Shown here one piece after another: positions 43,614 through 52,646 of a stretch of DNA of 64,000 bases. A program made the position numbers and the translations under genes. Within the stretch, counting starts at the first letter, position 1. Every line of letters starts with the position of its first letter. The stretch is from contig NZ_QMEV01000015.1 in NCBI RefSeq assembly GCF_003284935.1, forward strand, positions 27,778 to 91,777. The letters are read 5' to 3'. The notes below the pieces were generated by a model that had not been told where the DNA came from, searched no databases, and was given only the letters and a program-made list of their open reading frames with translations. Source of the stretch: Mycobacterium colombiense. GTDB lineage: Bacteria; Actinomycetota; Actinomycetes; Mycobacteriales; Mycobacteriaceae.

Positions 43614-45005
43614 GTGACGTCACCGACCAACCTGCCCCGCACGGTCGGCGAGCTTCGTGCCGCCGGTCATCGTGAACGGGGAGTCAAGCAGGAAATCCGC
43701 GAAAATCTGCTCGCACGCCTTGCCGAAGGCGGAGATGGTGAAGCCATCTGGCCGGGCATCCTGGGCTTCGACGACACCGTCTTGCCCCAGCTCGAGCGGG
43801 CCCTGATCGCCGGCCACGACTTCGTGCTGCTCGGAGAGCGCGGGCAGGGCAAGACCCGGCTGCTGCGGGCGCTGACCGGCTTGCTCGACGAGTGGACGCC
43901 CGTGATCGCCGGTGCCGAACTGGGTGAGCACCCCTTCTCGCCGATCACCCCGGAGTCGATCCGCAAGGCCGCCACGCTGGGTGACGACCTGCCGGTAGAG
44001 TGGAAGCACCGCAGCGAGCGCTACACCGAGAAGCTCGCCACCCCGGATACCAGCGTGGCCGACCTGGTCGGCGACATCGACCCGATCAAGGTCGCCGAGG
44101 GCCGCAGCCTGGGCGACCCGGAGACCATCGCCTACGGCCTGATCCCCCGCGCACACCGCGGCATCGTCGCGGTCAACGAACTGCCCGACCTCGCCGAGCG
44201 CATCCAGGTGTCGATGCTCAACGTGATGGAGGAGCGCGACATCCAGGTCCGCGGTTACACGTTGCGCCTGCCGCTGGATGTGTTGGTGGTCGCCAGCGCC
44301 AACCCCGAGGACTACACCAACCGGGGGCGCATCATCACCCCGCTCAAAGACCGTTTCGGCGCGGAGATCCGGACCCACTACCCGCTCGAGCTCGACGCGG
44401 AAGTCGGTGTGATCGCGCAGGAAGCGCACCTGTCGGCCCAGGTTCCCGACTACCTGATGCAGGTCATCGCCCGGTTCGCCCGCTACCTGCGGGAGTCCAA
44501 CTCCGTCGATCAACGCTCCGGGGTGTCGGCGCGGTTCGCGATCGCCGCCGCCGAGACGGTCGCCGCCGCCGCCCGGCATCGTGGCGCGGTGCTGGGGGAG
44601 ACCGATCCGGTGGCCCGGGTGGTCGACCTGGGCACGGTGATCGACGTGCTGCGCGGCAAGCTGGAATTCGAGTCCGGCGAGGAGGGCCGCGAACAGGCGG
44701 TGCTCGAGCACCTGTTGCGCCGCGCGACCGCCGACACCGCGTCGCGCGCACTGGGCGGCATCGACGTCGGCTCTTTGGTGGCCGCGGTCGAGGGCGGTTC
44801 GGCGGTGACGACGGGGGAGCGGGTGTCGGCCAAGGACGTGCTGGCCGCGGTTCCCAACCTGGCGGTGGTGGACAAGATCGCGGCCAAGCTGGGCGCGCAG
44901 TCGGAAGGCGAACGGGCCGCGGCGCTGGAACTGGCGCTCGAGGCGCTGTATCTGGCCAAGCGCATCGACAAGGTATCCGGGGAGGGTCAAACCGTTTATG
45001 GCTAG
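43614..45005 (+). CDS. MoxR-type AAA+ ATPase / magnesium-chelatase-like (Rv0958-like)
   Basis: A 463-residue AAA+ protein. Walker A GERGQGKT lies at residues 74-81; VAVNELPDLAER is the Walker B region and VLVVASANPEDYTNRGRIITP (in part) the sensor 1 region. Together with the VWA-domain protein encoded next it resembles MoxR-VWA or BchI-BchD pairs that remodel proteins or insert metals. GTG 43614 is used; GTG 43611 is possible and neither has a clear ribosome site. The 3' end overlaps the next gene by 8 bp. Confidence 0.87.
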   Translation: MTSPTNLPRTVGELRAAGHRERGVKQEIRENLLARLAEGGDGEAIWPGILGFDDTVLPQLERALIAGHDFVLLGERGQGKTRLLRALTGLLDEWTPVIAGAELGEHPFSPITPESIRKAATLGDDLPVEWKHRSERYTEKLATPDTSVADLVGDIDPIKVAEGRSLGDPETIAYGLIPRAHRGIVAVNELPDLAERIQVSMLNVMEERDIQVRGYTLRLPLDVLVVASANPEDYTNRGRIITPLKDRFGAEIRTHYPLELDAEVGVIAQEAHLSAQVPDYLMQVIARFARYLRESNSVDQRSGVSARFAIAAAETVAAAARHRGAVLGETDPVARVVDLGTVIDVLRGKLEFESGEEGREQAVLEHLLRRATADTASRALGGIDVGSLVAAVEGGSAVTTGERVSAKDVLAAVPNLAVVDKIAAKLGAQSEGERAAALELALEALYLAKRIDKVSGEGQTVYG

Positions 45006-47031
45006 TTCTGGTGGTGACGACCCGCTGCGCCCGGCTTCGCCGCGCTTGCGATCGTCACGCGGGCATTCCTCGCGCTACTCGGCGTACACCGGCGGCCCCG
45101 ACCCGCTGGCACCGCCGGTGGATTTGCGCGAGGCGCTCGAACAGATCGGTCAGGATGTCATGGCCGGCACGTCGCCGCGGCGTGCGCTGTCCGAGCTGCT
45201 GCGCCGCGGCACCAAGAACCTGCCCGGCGCGGACCGGCTTGCCGCCGAGGCCAACCGCCGACGGCGAGAATTGTTGCGCCGCAACAACTTAGACGGAACC
45301 CTGCAGGAGATCAAGAAGCTGCTGGACGAGGCGGTGTTGGCCGAACGCAAGGAGCTAGCCCGCGCGCTCGACGACGACGCCCGGTTCGGGGAACTGCAAT
45401 TGGACGCGCTGCCGTCGTCGCCGGCCAAGGCCGTCCAGGAGCTGTCCGACTACAATTGGCGCAGCGGTGAGGCGCGCCAAAAGTACGACCAGATCAAGGA
45501 TCTGCTCGGCCGCGAGATGCTGGACCAACGCTTCGCGGGCATGAAGCAGGCGTTGGAAGGCGCCACCGACGAGGATCGCCAGCGGGTCAACGACATGGTC
45601 AACGACCTCAACGACCTGCTGGACAAACACGCCCGCGGCGAGGACACCCAGCAAGACTTCGACGACTTCATGGACAAGCACGGCGAGTTCTTTCCGGAGA
45701 ACCCGCGCAACGTCGATGAGTTGCTGGACTCGCTGGCCAAGCGCGCCGCGGCCGCGCAGCGGTTCCGCAACAGCCTGAGCGCCGAGCAGCGCGCGGAGCT
45801 GGATGCGTTGGCGCAGCAGGCTTTTGGCTCGCCCGCGCTGATGCAGGCGCTGAACCGGCTCGATGCGCACCTGCAGGCGGCGCGGCCGGGGGAGGACTGG
45901 AGCGGCTCCGAGCAGTTCTCCGGTGACAACCCGTTCGGGATGGGGGAGGGCACCCAGGCGCTGTCCGACATCGCCGAGTTGGAGCAACTGGCCGAGCAGC
46001 TCTCGCAGAGCTATCCGGGCGCGACCATGGACGACGTCGACCTGGACGCGCTGGCGCGTCAGCTCGGTGACGAGGCGGCCGTCGACGCCCGCACGCTCGC
46101 CGAATTGGAACGCGCGCTGGTCAATCAGGGCTTCCTGGACCGCGGTTCCGACGGGCAGTGGCGGCTGTCGCCGAAGGCGATGCGCCGGCTTGGCGAGACG
46201 GCGCTACGCGATGTGGCGCAACAGCTTTCCGGACGCCGCGGTGAGCGTGACCACCGCCGCGCAGGCGCGGCCGGCGAACTCACCGGCGCCACTCGACCCT
46301 GGCAGTTCGGTGACACCGAGCCGTGGAACATCTCCCGCACCTTGACCAATGCCGTTCTGCGGCAGGCGGGAACGGCCACCCTGGACGGCCCCGACGGACG
46401 GTTGAAGATCACCGTCGACGACGTCGAGGTCTCCGAGACCGAGACTCGGACGCAGGCCGCGGTTGCGCTGCTGGTCGACACCTCGTTCTCCATGGTGATG
46501 GAGAACCGCTGGCTGCCGATGAAGCAGACGGCGCTGGCGCTCAACCATTTGGTGTGCACCCGCTTTCGTTCGGATGCCTTGCAGATCATCGCCTTTGGCC
46601 GCTACGCGCGGACGGTGACCGCCGCCGAGCTCACCGGCCTGGAGGGGGTCTACGAGCAGGGCACCAACCTGCATCACGCGCTGGCGTTGGCCGGTCGCCA
46701 CCTGCGCCGGCACCCCAACGCGCAGCCAGTCGTGCTGGTGGTAACCGACGGTGAGCCGACCGCGCACCTCGAGGATTTCGACGGGGACGGCACGACAGTG
46801 TTTTTCGACTACCCACCGCATCCGCGCACCATCGCCCACACCGTGCGCGGTTTCGATGAGATGGCGCGCCTGGGCGCCCAGATCACCATCTTCCGGCTGG
46901 GCAGCGACCCCGGTCTGGCCCGCTTCATCGACCAGGTCGCCCGCCGGGTCGAGGGACGGGTCGTGGTGCCCGACCTCGACGGCCTGGGCGCGGCCGTCGT
47001 CGGTGACTACCTGCGGTCACGCCGCCGTTAA
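44998..47031 (+). CDS. VWA-domain protein, partner of the MoxR ATPase (Rv0959-like)
   Basis: A 677-residue protein. The C-terminal von Willebrand A domain has an intact MIDAS motif DTSFSM beginning at D494, and T/D residues follow in GTNLHHAL and VVTDGEP. The middle is helical and charged (coiled-coil-like, residues about 100-370). ATG 44998 overlaps the ATPase gene by 8 bp, giving coupled translation. The first about 20 residues (MASSGGDDPLRPASPRLRSS) are encoded by a copy of the 55-bp intergenic repeat family seen at 20227 and 57577. If a later start is used, that part would be untranslated. Confidence 0.87.
   Translation: MASSGGDDPLRPASPRLRSSRGHSSRYSAYTGGPDPLAPPVDLREALEQIGQDVMAGTSPRRALSELLRRGTKNLPGADRLAAEANRRRRELLRRNNLDGTLQEIKKLLDEAVLAERKELARALDDDARFGELQLDALPSSPAKAVQELSDYNWRSGEARQKYDQIKDLLGREMLDQRFAGMKQALEGATDEDRQRVNDMVNDLNDLLDKHARGEDTQQDFDDFMDKHGEFFPENPRNVDELLDSLAKRAAAAQRFRNSLSAEQRAELDALAQQAFGSPALMQALNRLDAHLQAARPGEDWSGSEQFSGDNPFGMGEGTQALSDIAELEQLAEQLSQSYPGATMDDVDLDALARQLGDEAAVDARTLAELERALVNQGFLDRGSDGQWRLSPKAMRRLGETALRDVAQQLSGRRGERDHRRAGAAGELTGATRPWQFGDTEPWNISRTLTNAVLRQAGTATLDGPDGRLKITVDDVEVSETETRTQAAVALLVDTSFSMVMENRWLPMKQTALALNHLVCTRFRSDALQIIAFGRYARTVTAAELTGLEGVYEQGTNLHHALALAGRHLRRHPNAQPVVLVVTDGEPTAHLEDFDGDGTTVFFDYPPHPRTIAHTVRGFDEMARLGAQITIFRLGSDPGLARFIDQVARRVEGRVVVPDLDGLGAAVVGDYLRSRRR
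45006..45060 (+). repeat. copy of the 55-bp dispersed repeat, inside a coding N-terminus
   Basis: The sequence GACGACCCGCTGCGCCCGGC, then a short gap and CCGCGCTTGCGATCGTCACGC, aligns along its length with the unit at 57577-57630 and with the tandem units at 20227-20366. Confidence 0.75.
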
Positions 47032-47107
47032 CCGCCACATGGCCACCCCGGCCAGGGGATAGGTGTGCTTCGGACCGGGTACAGGCACTTGGAGAAGGAG
47101 GAGACGT

Positions 47108-47956
47108 ATGAGCCAGGTTCCCACGATCGAACTCAATAACGGGGTCAGCATTCCGCAGCTGGGTTTCGGCGTGTTCCAGATCAAGCCCGACGAGACCGCC
47201 GCGGCGGTGAAGACGGCCCTCGAGATCGGCTACCGACACATCGACACGGCCGAAATGTACGGCAACGAAAAGCAAGTCGCGCAAGGCATCCGCGACGCGG
47301 GCCTGGACCGCGGCGAGGTCTTCGTCACCAGCAAGCTCAACAACGGCTTTCACAAACCCGACGATGCACGGCGCGCCTTCGACGAGACGCTGAAGAAACT
47401 GGATTCCGACTACGTCGACCTGTTCCTCATCCACTGGCCGCTGCCCACGCTGTACGACGGTGACTTCGTGTCGACGTGGAAGGTCTTCGAGGAGTTCGCG
47501 CGCGACGGCCGCGCCCGCAGCATCGGTGTGTCGAATTTCCAAGTCGCACACCTGAAGCGGCTCGCCAACGAGACCGACACCGTCCCGTCGGTGAACCAGA
47601 TCGAACTTCATCCGTACTTCGGAAACAACGAGGTTAGGGCCTACGGCCGCGAACACGGCATTGCCACCGAGGCGTGGGCGCCCATCGCCCAGGGCAAGGT
47701 ACTCGACGATCCGGTGATCAACCGCGTCGCGAACACCCGCGGCAAGTCGGCGGCGCAGGTGGTGTTGCGCTGGCACATCCAGCGCGGCGACATCGTCTTC
47801 CCGAAGTCGGTGACACCGGACCGGGTGAAGGAGAATTTCGAGCTGTTCGACTTCGAATTGGACGACTCGGACATGGACGCGATCTCGGCGCTAGACAAGG
47901 GCGAGTCCGGACGCAACGGGCCCAACCCCGACACGTTCGATTACGTGCCCCGCTGA
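47108..47956 (+). CDS. aldo/keto reductase
   Basis: A 282-residue NADPH-dependent aldo-keto reductase (2,5-diketogluconate-reductase-like). The catalytic tetrad is complete: D46, Y51, K76 and H109, in DTAEMYGNE, VTSKLNN and FLIHWP. The cofactor-binding C-terminal segment is FPKSVTPDRVKENFELFDFEL. ATG 47108 follows GGAGAAGGAGGAG, a very strong ribosome site. It reduces aldehydes or ketones, with a detoxifying role likely. It lies 76 bp after the VWA gene and ends 10 bp before the convergent DUF1707 gene. Confidence 0.93.
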   Translation: MSQVPTIELNNGVSIPQLGFGVFQIKPDETAAAVKTALEIGYRHIDTAEMYGNEKQVAQGIRDAGLDRGEVFVTSKLNNGFHKPDDARRAFDETLKKLDSDYVDLFLIHWPLPTLYDGDFVSTWKVFEEFARDGRARSIGVSNFQVAHLKRLANETDTVPSVNQIELHPYFGNNEVRAYGREHGIATEAWAPIAQGKVLDDPVINRVANTRGKSAAQVVLRWHIQRGDIVFPKSVTPDRVKENFELFDFELDDSDMDAISALDKGESGRNGPNPDTFDYVPR

Positions 47957-47966
47957 GGGTTTTCCG

Positions 47967-48569
47967 CTAGCCGCGCGGCCGGCGGGCTTTGCGGATGATC
48001 CCGACAGCGCCCCACAGCGAGAAGCCGCGAATGTGCACGGTCGGCGCGCCGGGGGTGCCCTGCCCGTGGACCGCGCGGTCGAAGTTTCCCATCACGCCGC
48101 GGCCGTGCACCTCGACGTTGACCTCGGGCGGCAGCAAAATGTTTTGCACCCCCATGATCGACATCGCGTGGATGTCGACCTCGGTCGAGGTGAAGTCGGC
48201 GTAGCGCAGATCGACCACTCCGCTGCCCCACAGCGTGAAGGTGGTGAGCTTCTTCGGGACGTTCCATCGGCCGCGGCGTTCGAAGCCGCTCATCAACGCC
48301 AGCAGCAGCGTCGACGGCGCCGGATTGGGTTTGCCGCCGCGACGCGGGCTGATCGGAGTCCCGGGCAGATCGGCCCGCAGCTCATCCAGTTCCTCATACG
48401 TCGTCGCCGCATAAGCCCTGGTCAAACGGTCTTCATAGTCGTTGAGCTGCAGGCGGCCCTGCTCGGCCGCGTACGCAAGCAACTGGGCGATCTGGATGCG
48501 GTCGGTATCGGCCGCGCGCGACGGCTCGCCGCGCGTGTCCTCCGCATCCCGTTGCGTTGAGTTGCTCAT
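47967..48569 (-). CDS. DUF1707 protein with LiaF-like C-terminus (Rv0966c-like)
   Basis: A 200-residue protein. The N-terminal DUF1707 helices are DRIQIAQLLAYAAEQGRLQLNDYEDRL and EELDELRADLPG (the first in part). The C-terminal half is a beta-helix-like region (FGSGVVDLRYADF type; here LWGSGVVDLRYADFTSTEVD) related to LiaF/DUF2154, which senses envelope stress in Firmicutes. ATG 48569 matches the Mtb Rv0966c length. In Mtb, as I recall, csoR-ctpV genes lie upstream; here they are missing and the acyl-CoA operon follows. Confidence 0.85.
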   Translation of the reverse strand: MSNSTQRDAEDTRGEPSRAADTDRIQIAQLLAYAAEQGRLQLNDYEDRLTRAYAATTYEELDELRADLPGTPISPRRGGKPNPAPSTLLLALMSGFERRGRWNVPKKLTTFTLWGSGVVDLRYADFTSTEVDIHAMSIMGVQNILLPPEVNVEVHGRGVMGNFDRAVHGQGTPGAPTVHIRGFSLWGAVGIIRKARRPRG

Positions 48570-48702
48570 CACCCACGAGCCTACGACGTACAGCATTTGC
48601 TGCAAGAGGATTGGCTAAACTGCAACCTTGCGCCGGCCCGCGTCACACCGCCGGCCGTTAGGCCGGACCCGTTGTTTGACACCTGGCTAACTTCTCAGCT
48701 GG

Positions 48703-49482
48703 CTAACTCGTCCAGTTGGGCGCACGCTTCTCGAGGAAAGCCAGCATGCCTTCACGCGCCTCGTCGGAGACGAACAACCGGGCCGATTCCTCGGCGAGGC
48801 GTTCGGCGTCGCGGTCGAACCCCGCCAGCACCGCGGTCGTCGTCAAGGCCTTGGAAGCCGCGAGGCCCTGGGGCGAACCACGGCCGATATCGGCGATCAG
48901 TTCGTCGACCGCGGCGTCGACGTCCTCGGCGGCAACGGTGATCAGGCCGACCTCTGCGGCCTGGCCGGCGTCGAACTTCTCGCCGGTCAGGTAGTAGCGC
49001 GCGGCGGCCCGCGCCGAAAGTTTGGGCAGCAGCGTCAACGAGATGATCGCCGGCGCGACGCCGATCCGGGCCTCGGTGAGCGCGAAGGTGCTGCGCGGAC
49101 CGGCGACCGCGATATCGCAGGCGCCCACCAGGCCGAAGCCCCCCGCGCGGACGTGCCCGTCGATCGCGGCGATCACCGGCAGCGGCGAGGAGACGATGGC
49201 CCGCATCAAGTCGACCATCTCCCGGGCCCGCTCGACGGCCATCTGGAACGGATCGCCGTTGCCCGCCTCGCTCAAATCCGCACCGGCACAGAACGTTCCG
49301 CCGGTGTGGCCCAGTACCACCAGCCGCACCGCCGGGTCCGCTGAGGCGTCACGCAACCCCTGGTGCAACTGGTTGACCAGGGTGGTCGACAGCGCGTTGC
49401 GGTTGTGCGGCGAATTCAGGGTCAGCCGCGCGTACGGCCCGCCCGTGTCGGCGGGTCCGGCGTATTCGACGAGCCTTGTCAT
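48703..49482 (-). CDS. echA7: enoyl-CoA hydratase EchA7
   Basis: A 259-residue crotonase, last gene of the six-gene acyl-CoA operon. Oxyanion segments HTGGTFCAGADLSEAG and GHVRAGGFGLVGACDIAVA are present. The acid in TEARIGVAP corresponds to one catalytic Glu; the second, in the later helix, is replaced (ARAAARYYL). This pattern resembles methylglutaconyl-type hydratases, which fits an operon with a biotin carboxylase. It follows fadE12 by 16 bp. Mtb Rv0971c is the likely orthologue. Confidence 0.9.
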   Translation of the reverse strand: MTRLVEYAGPADTGGPYARLTLNSPHNRNALSTTLVNQLHQGLRDASADPAVRLVVLGHTGGTFCAGADLSEAGNGDPFQMAVERAREMVDLMRAIVSSPLPVIAAIDGHVRAGGFGLVGACDIAVAGPRSTFALTEARIGVAPAIISLTLLPKLSARAAARYYLTGEKFDAGQAAEVGLITVAAEDVDAAVDELIADIGRGSPQGLAASKALTTTAVLAGFDRDAERLAEESARLFVSDEAREGMLAFLEKRAPNWTS

Positions 49483-49498
49483 GAGAAAGAACCGGTCA

Positions 49499-50665
49499 TC
49501 AGTAGCTTCGGGGCAGACCCAGGGATGTCTGCGCGACGAAGTTCAGCACCATCTCACGGCTGACCGGGGCGATGCGGCCCAGCCGGGCCGAGGCCAGCAT
49601 GGCGGCCAGCCCGTATTCCTTGGTCAGTCCGTTGCCGCCCAGCGACTGCACCGCCTGATCCACCGAACGCGTCGCCGCCTCGGCCGCAGCGTATTTGGCC
49701 ATGTTCGCGGCCTCGGCCGCGCCCATGTCGTTGCCGGAGTCATACAGGGTGGCGGCCTTCTGCAGCATCAGCTTGGCCAGCTCGACTTCGATGTGGCACT
49801 GCGCCAACGGGTGTGACAGCCCCTGGTGCGCGCCGATCGGCGTGCCCCATACCTGCCGGGTTTTGACGTATTCGGCGGCCCGGCTCAGCGCGTACCGTCC
49901 CATCCCGACGGAGCTCGCCGCGCCCATGATGCGTTCGGGGTTCAGACCGGCGAAAAGCTGGGCGATGGCGGCATCTTCGGCGCCGACGAGCGCGTCGCTG
50001 GGCAGGCGAACGTCGTCGAGGAAGACCTGGAACTGGCGTTCGGGGCTGATCAGTTCCATTTCGATCGGGGTGTAGGCGAAGCCCGGCGCGTCGGTGGGCA
50101 CCACGAACAGCGCGGGGCGAAGCTTGCCGGTCTTGGCCTCCTCGGTGCGGGCCACCACCAGCACCGCCTGCGCCTGGTCGATGCCGGAGATATATACCTT
50201 CTGGCCCTTCAGAATCCAGTCGCTGCCCTCCCGGCGGGCGGTCGTGGTGATCCGGTGCGAGTTGGAGCCGGCGTCGGGCTCGGTGATGGCGAAGGCCATC
50301 GTCAGCGTCCCGTCGGCGATGCCGGGAATCCAGCGCTTCTTCTGCTCCTCGGTGCCGAACTTGCTGATGATGGTGCCGTTGATGGCGGGCGAGACGACCA
50401 TCAGCAGCAGCGCGCTGCCCGCCGCCGCCATCTCCTCCATGACCAGCGAGAGCTCGTACATTCCGGCGCCGCCACCGCCGTACTCCTCGGGCAGGTTCAC
50501 GCCCAGGAAGCCGAGTTTGCCTGCCTCCGACCACAATTCGTCGGTGTGCTCCTGCGCGCGGGCCTTGCGCAGGTAGTACTCGCTGCCATAGTTGGCTGCC
50601 CACGCCGCCACCGACTTGCGTAGGGCCTGACGCTCCTCGCTCTCGATGAAGCTGGTGTCGGTCAT
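49499..50665 (-). CDS. fadE12: acyl-CoA dehydrogenase FadE12
   Basis: A 388-residue flavin acyl-CoA dehydrogenase that introduces an alpha-beta double bond. MAFAITEPDAGSNSHRITT and YISGIDQAQAVLVVART are FAD/substrate segments, and AVQSLGGNGLTKEYGL the C-terminal FAD contact. The active-site base is not assigned with certainty. ATG 50665 overlaps the accA2 stop (4 bp). Orthologue of Mtb Rv0972c by order and sequence. Confidence 0.92.
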   Translation of the reverse strand: MTDTSFIESEERQALRKSVAAWAANYGSEYYLRKARAQEHTDELWSEAGKLGFLGVNLPEEYGGGGAGMYELSLVMEEMAAAGSALLLMVVSPAINGTIISKFGTEEQKKRWIPGIADGTLTMAFAITEPDAGSNSHRITTTARREGSDWILKGQKVYISGIDQAQAVLVVARTEEAKTGKLRPALFVVPTDAPGFAYTPIEMELISPERQFQVFLDDVRLPSDALVGAEDAAIAQLFAGLNPERIMGAASSVGMGRYALSRAAEYVKTRQVWGTPIGAHQGLSHPLAQCHIEVELAKLMLQKAATLYDSGNDMGAAEAANMAKYAAAEAATRSVDQAVQSLGGNGLTKEYGLAAMLASARLGRIAPVSREMVLNFVAQTSLGLPRSY

Positions 50666-52641
50666 GCTGAATCCCCTTCTGATTGTGGCGCTTCCACTCT
50701 TGCCAGCACGGCGCCCACTTCGACTTGCTGACCGGTCTTGACGTTGAGTTCGGCGAGGACCCCGTCGACCGGGGCGGCGATGGTGTGTTCCATCTTCATG
50801 GCCTCCAGCCAGATCAGCGGCTGGCCGGCGGTGACGGTGTCGCCGATCGCGGCACCGAGCCGGATGACGCTGCCGGGCATCGGCGCGACCAGCGAGCCCT
50901 TTTCGACGGTCGAACCTGGCTCGGGGAAACGGGGCTGCGCGATCAGGTGCACGGGTCCGCGCGCGGAATCGACGTAGACGTCGGAATCGTAGCGCCGCAC
51001 CGAGAAGCCGTGGTCGACACCGTCCACCCGCAGCACGACGGCCTTCGCCGTGGCCGACACCAGCTGCACGGACGGGTCGTCCGGAAGTACCAAACCGGTT
51101 CTGGTGAAACGGTATTGAACTTTGATCTCGTCACCGGCGTCGTCGCGGTAGTCCCTGACCTGATAGACCGATGGGAGGTTGCGCCAGCCGCTGGGCACCG
51201 CACCCAGGACGGGGGCGCCGGCGCGGTTGTGCGCGGCGTCGGCGAGTGCGGCCGCGATGGCCGACAGTCGCACCACCGCGGTGCCGCCCAGCGGCGCCGC
51301 GAGGCGCGCCAGGTCGTGGGTGTCGAAAAACGCCGTGTCGGTGGCCCCGTCGAGAAACGCGGGATGCCGCAGCACATTCACCAGAAGGTCCCGGTTGGTG
51401 CGCACACCGTGCACGCGGGCGCGGGCCAGCGCGTCGGCGAGCACAAGCGCCGCCTGGCGTCGCGTCGGGGCATAGGAGATCACCTTGGCCAGCATGGGGT
51501 CGTAGTGGATCGAGACGGTGAACCCCTCGACGATGCCCGAATCCAGCCGGATCCCGGTCCGGTGCCCCAGGGAGCCGAACTCGGCCCGCACCGACGGCAC
51601 CTCGAACCCGCGGACCAGGCCGGCCTGCGGTTGCCAGTTCTTGGCGGGATCCTCGGCGTAGAGCCGGGCCTCGATCGAATGCCCTTGGGGGGCAGGCGGT
51701 TGCGCGTCCAGGCGGGCGCCGTCGGCGACGGCGAGCTGCAGTTCGACCAGATCGAGTCCGGTGGTCTCCTCGGTCACCGGGTGTTCGACCTGCAGCCGAG
51801 TGTTCATTTCGAGGAAGTAGAACTCGCCGTCGTCGTCGGCCAGGAACTCGACCGTGCCTGCGCCGGTGTAGCCGATGGCTTCGGCGGCCAACCGGGCGGC
51901 GTCGAACAGCTTGGCGCGCATGCCGAGGGTGCGCTCCACCAACGGCGAGGGCGCCTCCTCGATGATCTTCTGGTGGCGGCGCTGAATCGAGCATTCCCGT
52001 TCCCCGACCGCCCACACCGTGCCGTGGGTGTCGGCCATGACCTGAACCTCGATGTGGTGTCCGGTGGGCAGGTAGCGCTCGCAGAACACCGTCGGGTCCC
52101 CGAAGGCGGACTGGGCTTCGCGGCGGGCCGCTTCCACTTCGGCGGGCAGGGCGGACAATTCGCGCACCACCCGCATGCCGCGGCCACCGCCGCCCGCGGA
52201 GGCCTTGACCAGCACCGGCAGCTGCGCCTCGGTAACGGTGTCGGGGTCGAGCTCGTCGAGCACGGGCACGCCCGCCGCGGCCATGAGCTTCTTGGACTCG
52301 ATCTTGGAGCCCATCGCGCGCACCGCGTCCACCGGCGGTCCCACCCACGTCAGGCCTGCGTCCTGGACGGCGGCCGCGAAGTCGGCGTTCTCCGAAAGGA
52401 ATCCGTAACCGGGGTGTATCGCGTCGGCGCCCGCGGCGCGGGCGGCGGCGATGACGGCCTCGGCGTTGAGGTAGTCGTTGGTCTTGTCCAGGCGCACCCG
52501 GGCGTCGGCCTCGGCGACGTGCGGGGAGCCGGCGTCGGGGTCGGTGTAGACGGCGACGGTGCCCAGGCCCAGCCGGCGGCAGGTGGCGAACACCCGCCGG
52601 GCGATCTCACCGCGGTTGGCGACCAGTACTCGAGTAATCAT
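50662..52641 (-). CDS. accA2: acyl-CoA carboxylase alpha subunit (biotin carboxylase + BCCP), AccA2
   Basis: A 659-residue biotin-dependent carboxylase subunit. It begins MITRVLVANRGEIARRVF, has the ATP-grasp loop KASAGGGGRGMRVV, FLEMNTRLQVEHPVTE and, at the C-terminus, the biotinylated lysine K616 in EAMKMEH. It carboxylates biotin and hands CO2 to AccD2. The ATG 52641 lies 5 bp from the accD2 stop. An open frame continues upstream through accD2 in another reading frame and is not real. Mtb Rv0973c counterpart. Confidence 0.95.
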   Translation of the reverse strand: MITRVLVANRGEIARRVFATCRRLGLGTVAVYTDPDAGSPHVAEADARVRLDKTNDYLNAEAVIAAARAAGADAIHPGYGFLSENADFAAAVQDAGLTWVGPPVDAVRAMGSKIESKKLMAAAGVPVLDELDPDTVTEAQLPVLVKASAGGGGRGMRVVRELSALPAEVEAARREAQSAFGDPTVFCERYLPTGHHIEVQVMADTHGTVWAVGERECSIQRRHQKIIEEAPSPLVERTLGMRAKLFDAARLAAEAIGYTGAGTVEFLADDDGEFYFLEMNTRLQVEHPVTEETTGLDLVELQLAVADGARLDAQPPAPQGHSIEARLYAEDPAKNWQPQAGLVRGFEVPSVRAEFGSLGHRTGIRLDSGIVEGFTVSIHYDPMLAKVISYAPTRRQAALVLADALARARVHGVRTNRDLLVNVLRHPAFLDGATDTAFFDTHDLARLAAPLGGTAVVRLSAIAAALADAAHNRAGAPVLGAVPSGWRNLPSVYQVRDYRDDAGDEIKVQYRFTRTGLVLPDDPSVQLVSATAKAVVLRVDGVDHGFSVRRYDSDVYVDSARGPVHLIAQPRFPEPGSTVEKGSLVAPMPGSVIRLGAAIGDTVTAGQPLIWLEAMKMEHTIAAPVDGVLAELNVKTGQQVEVGAVLARVEAPQSEGDSA

Positions 52642-52646
52642 GGGGC

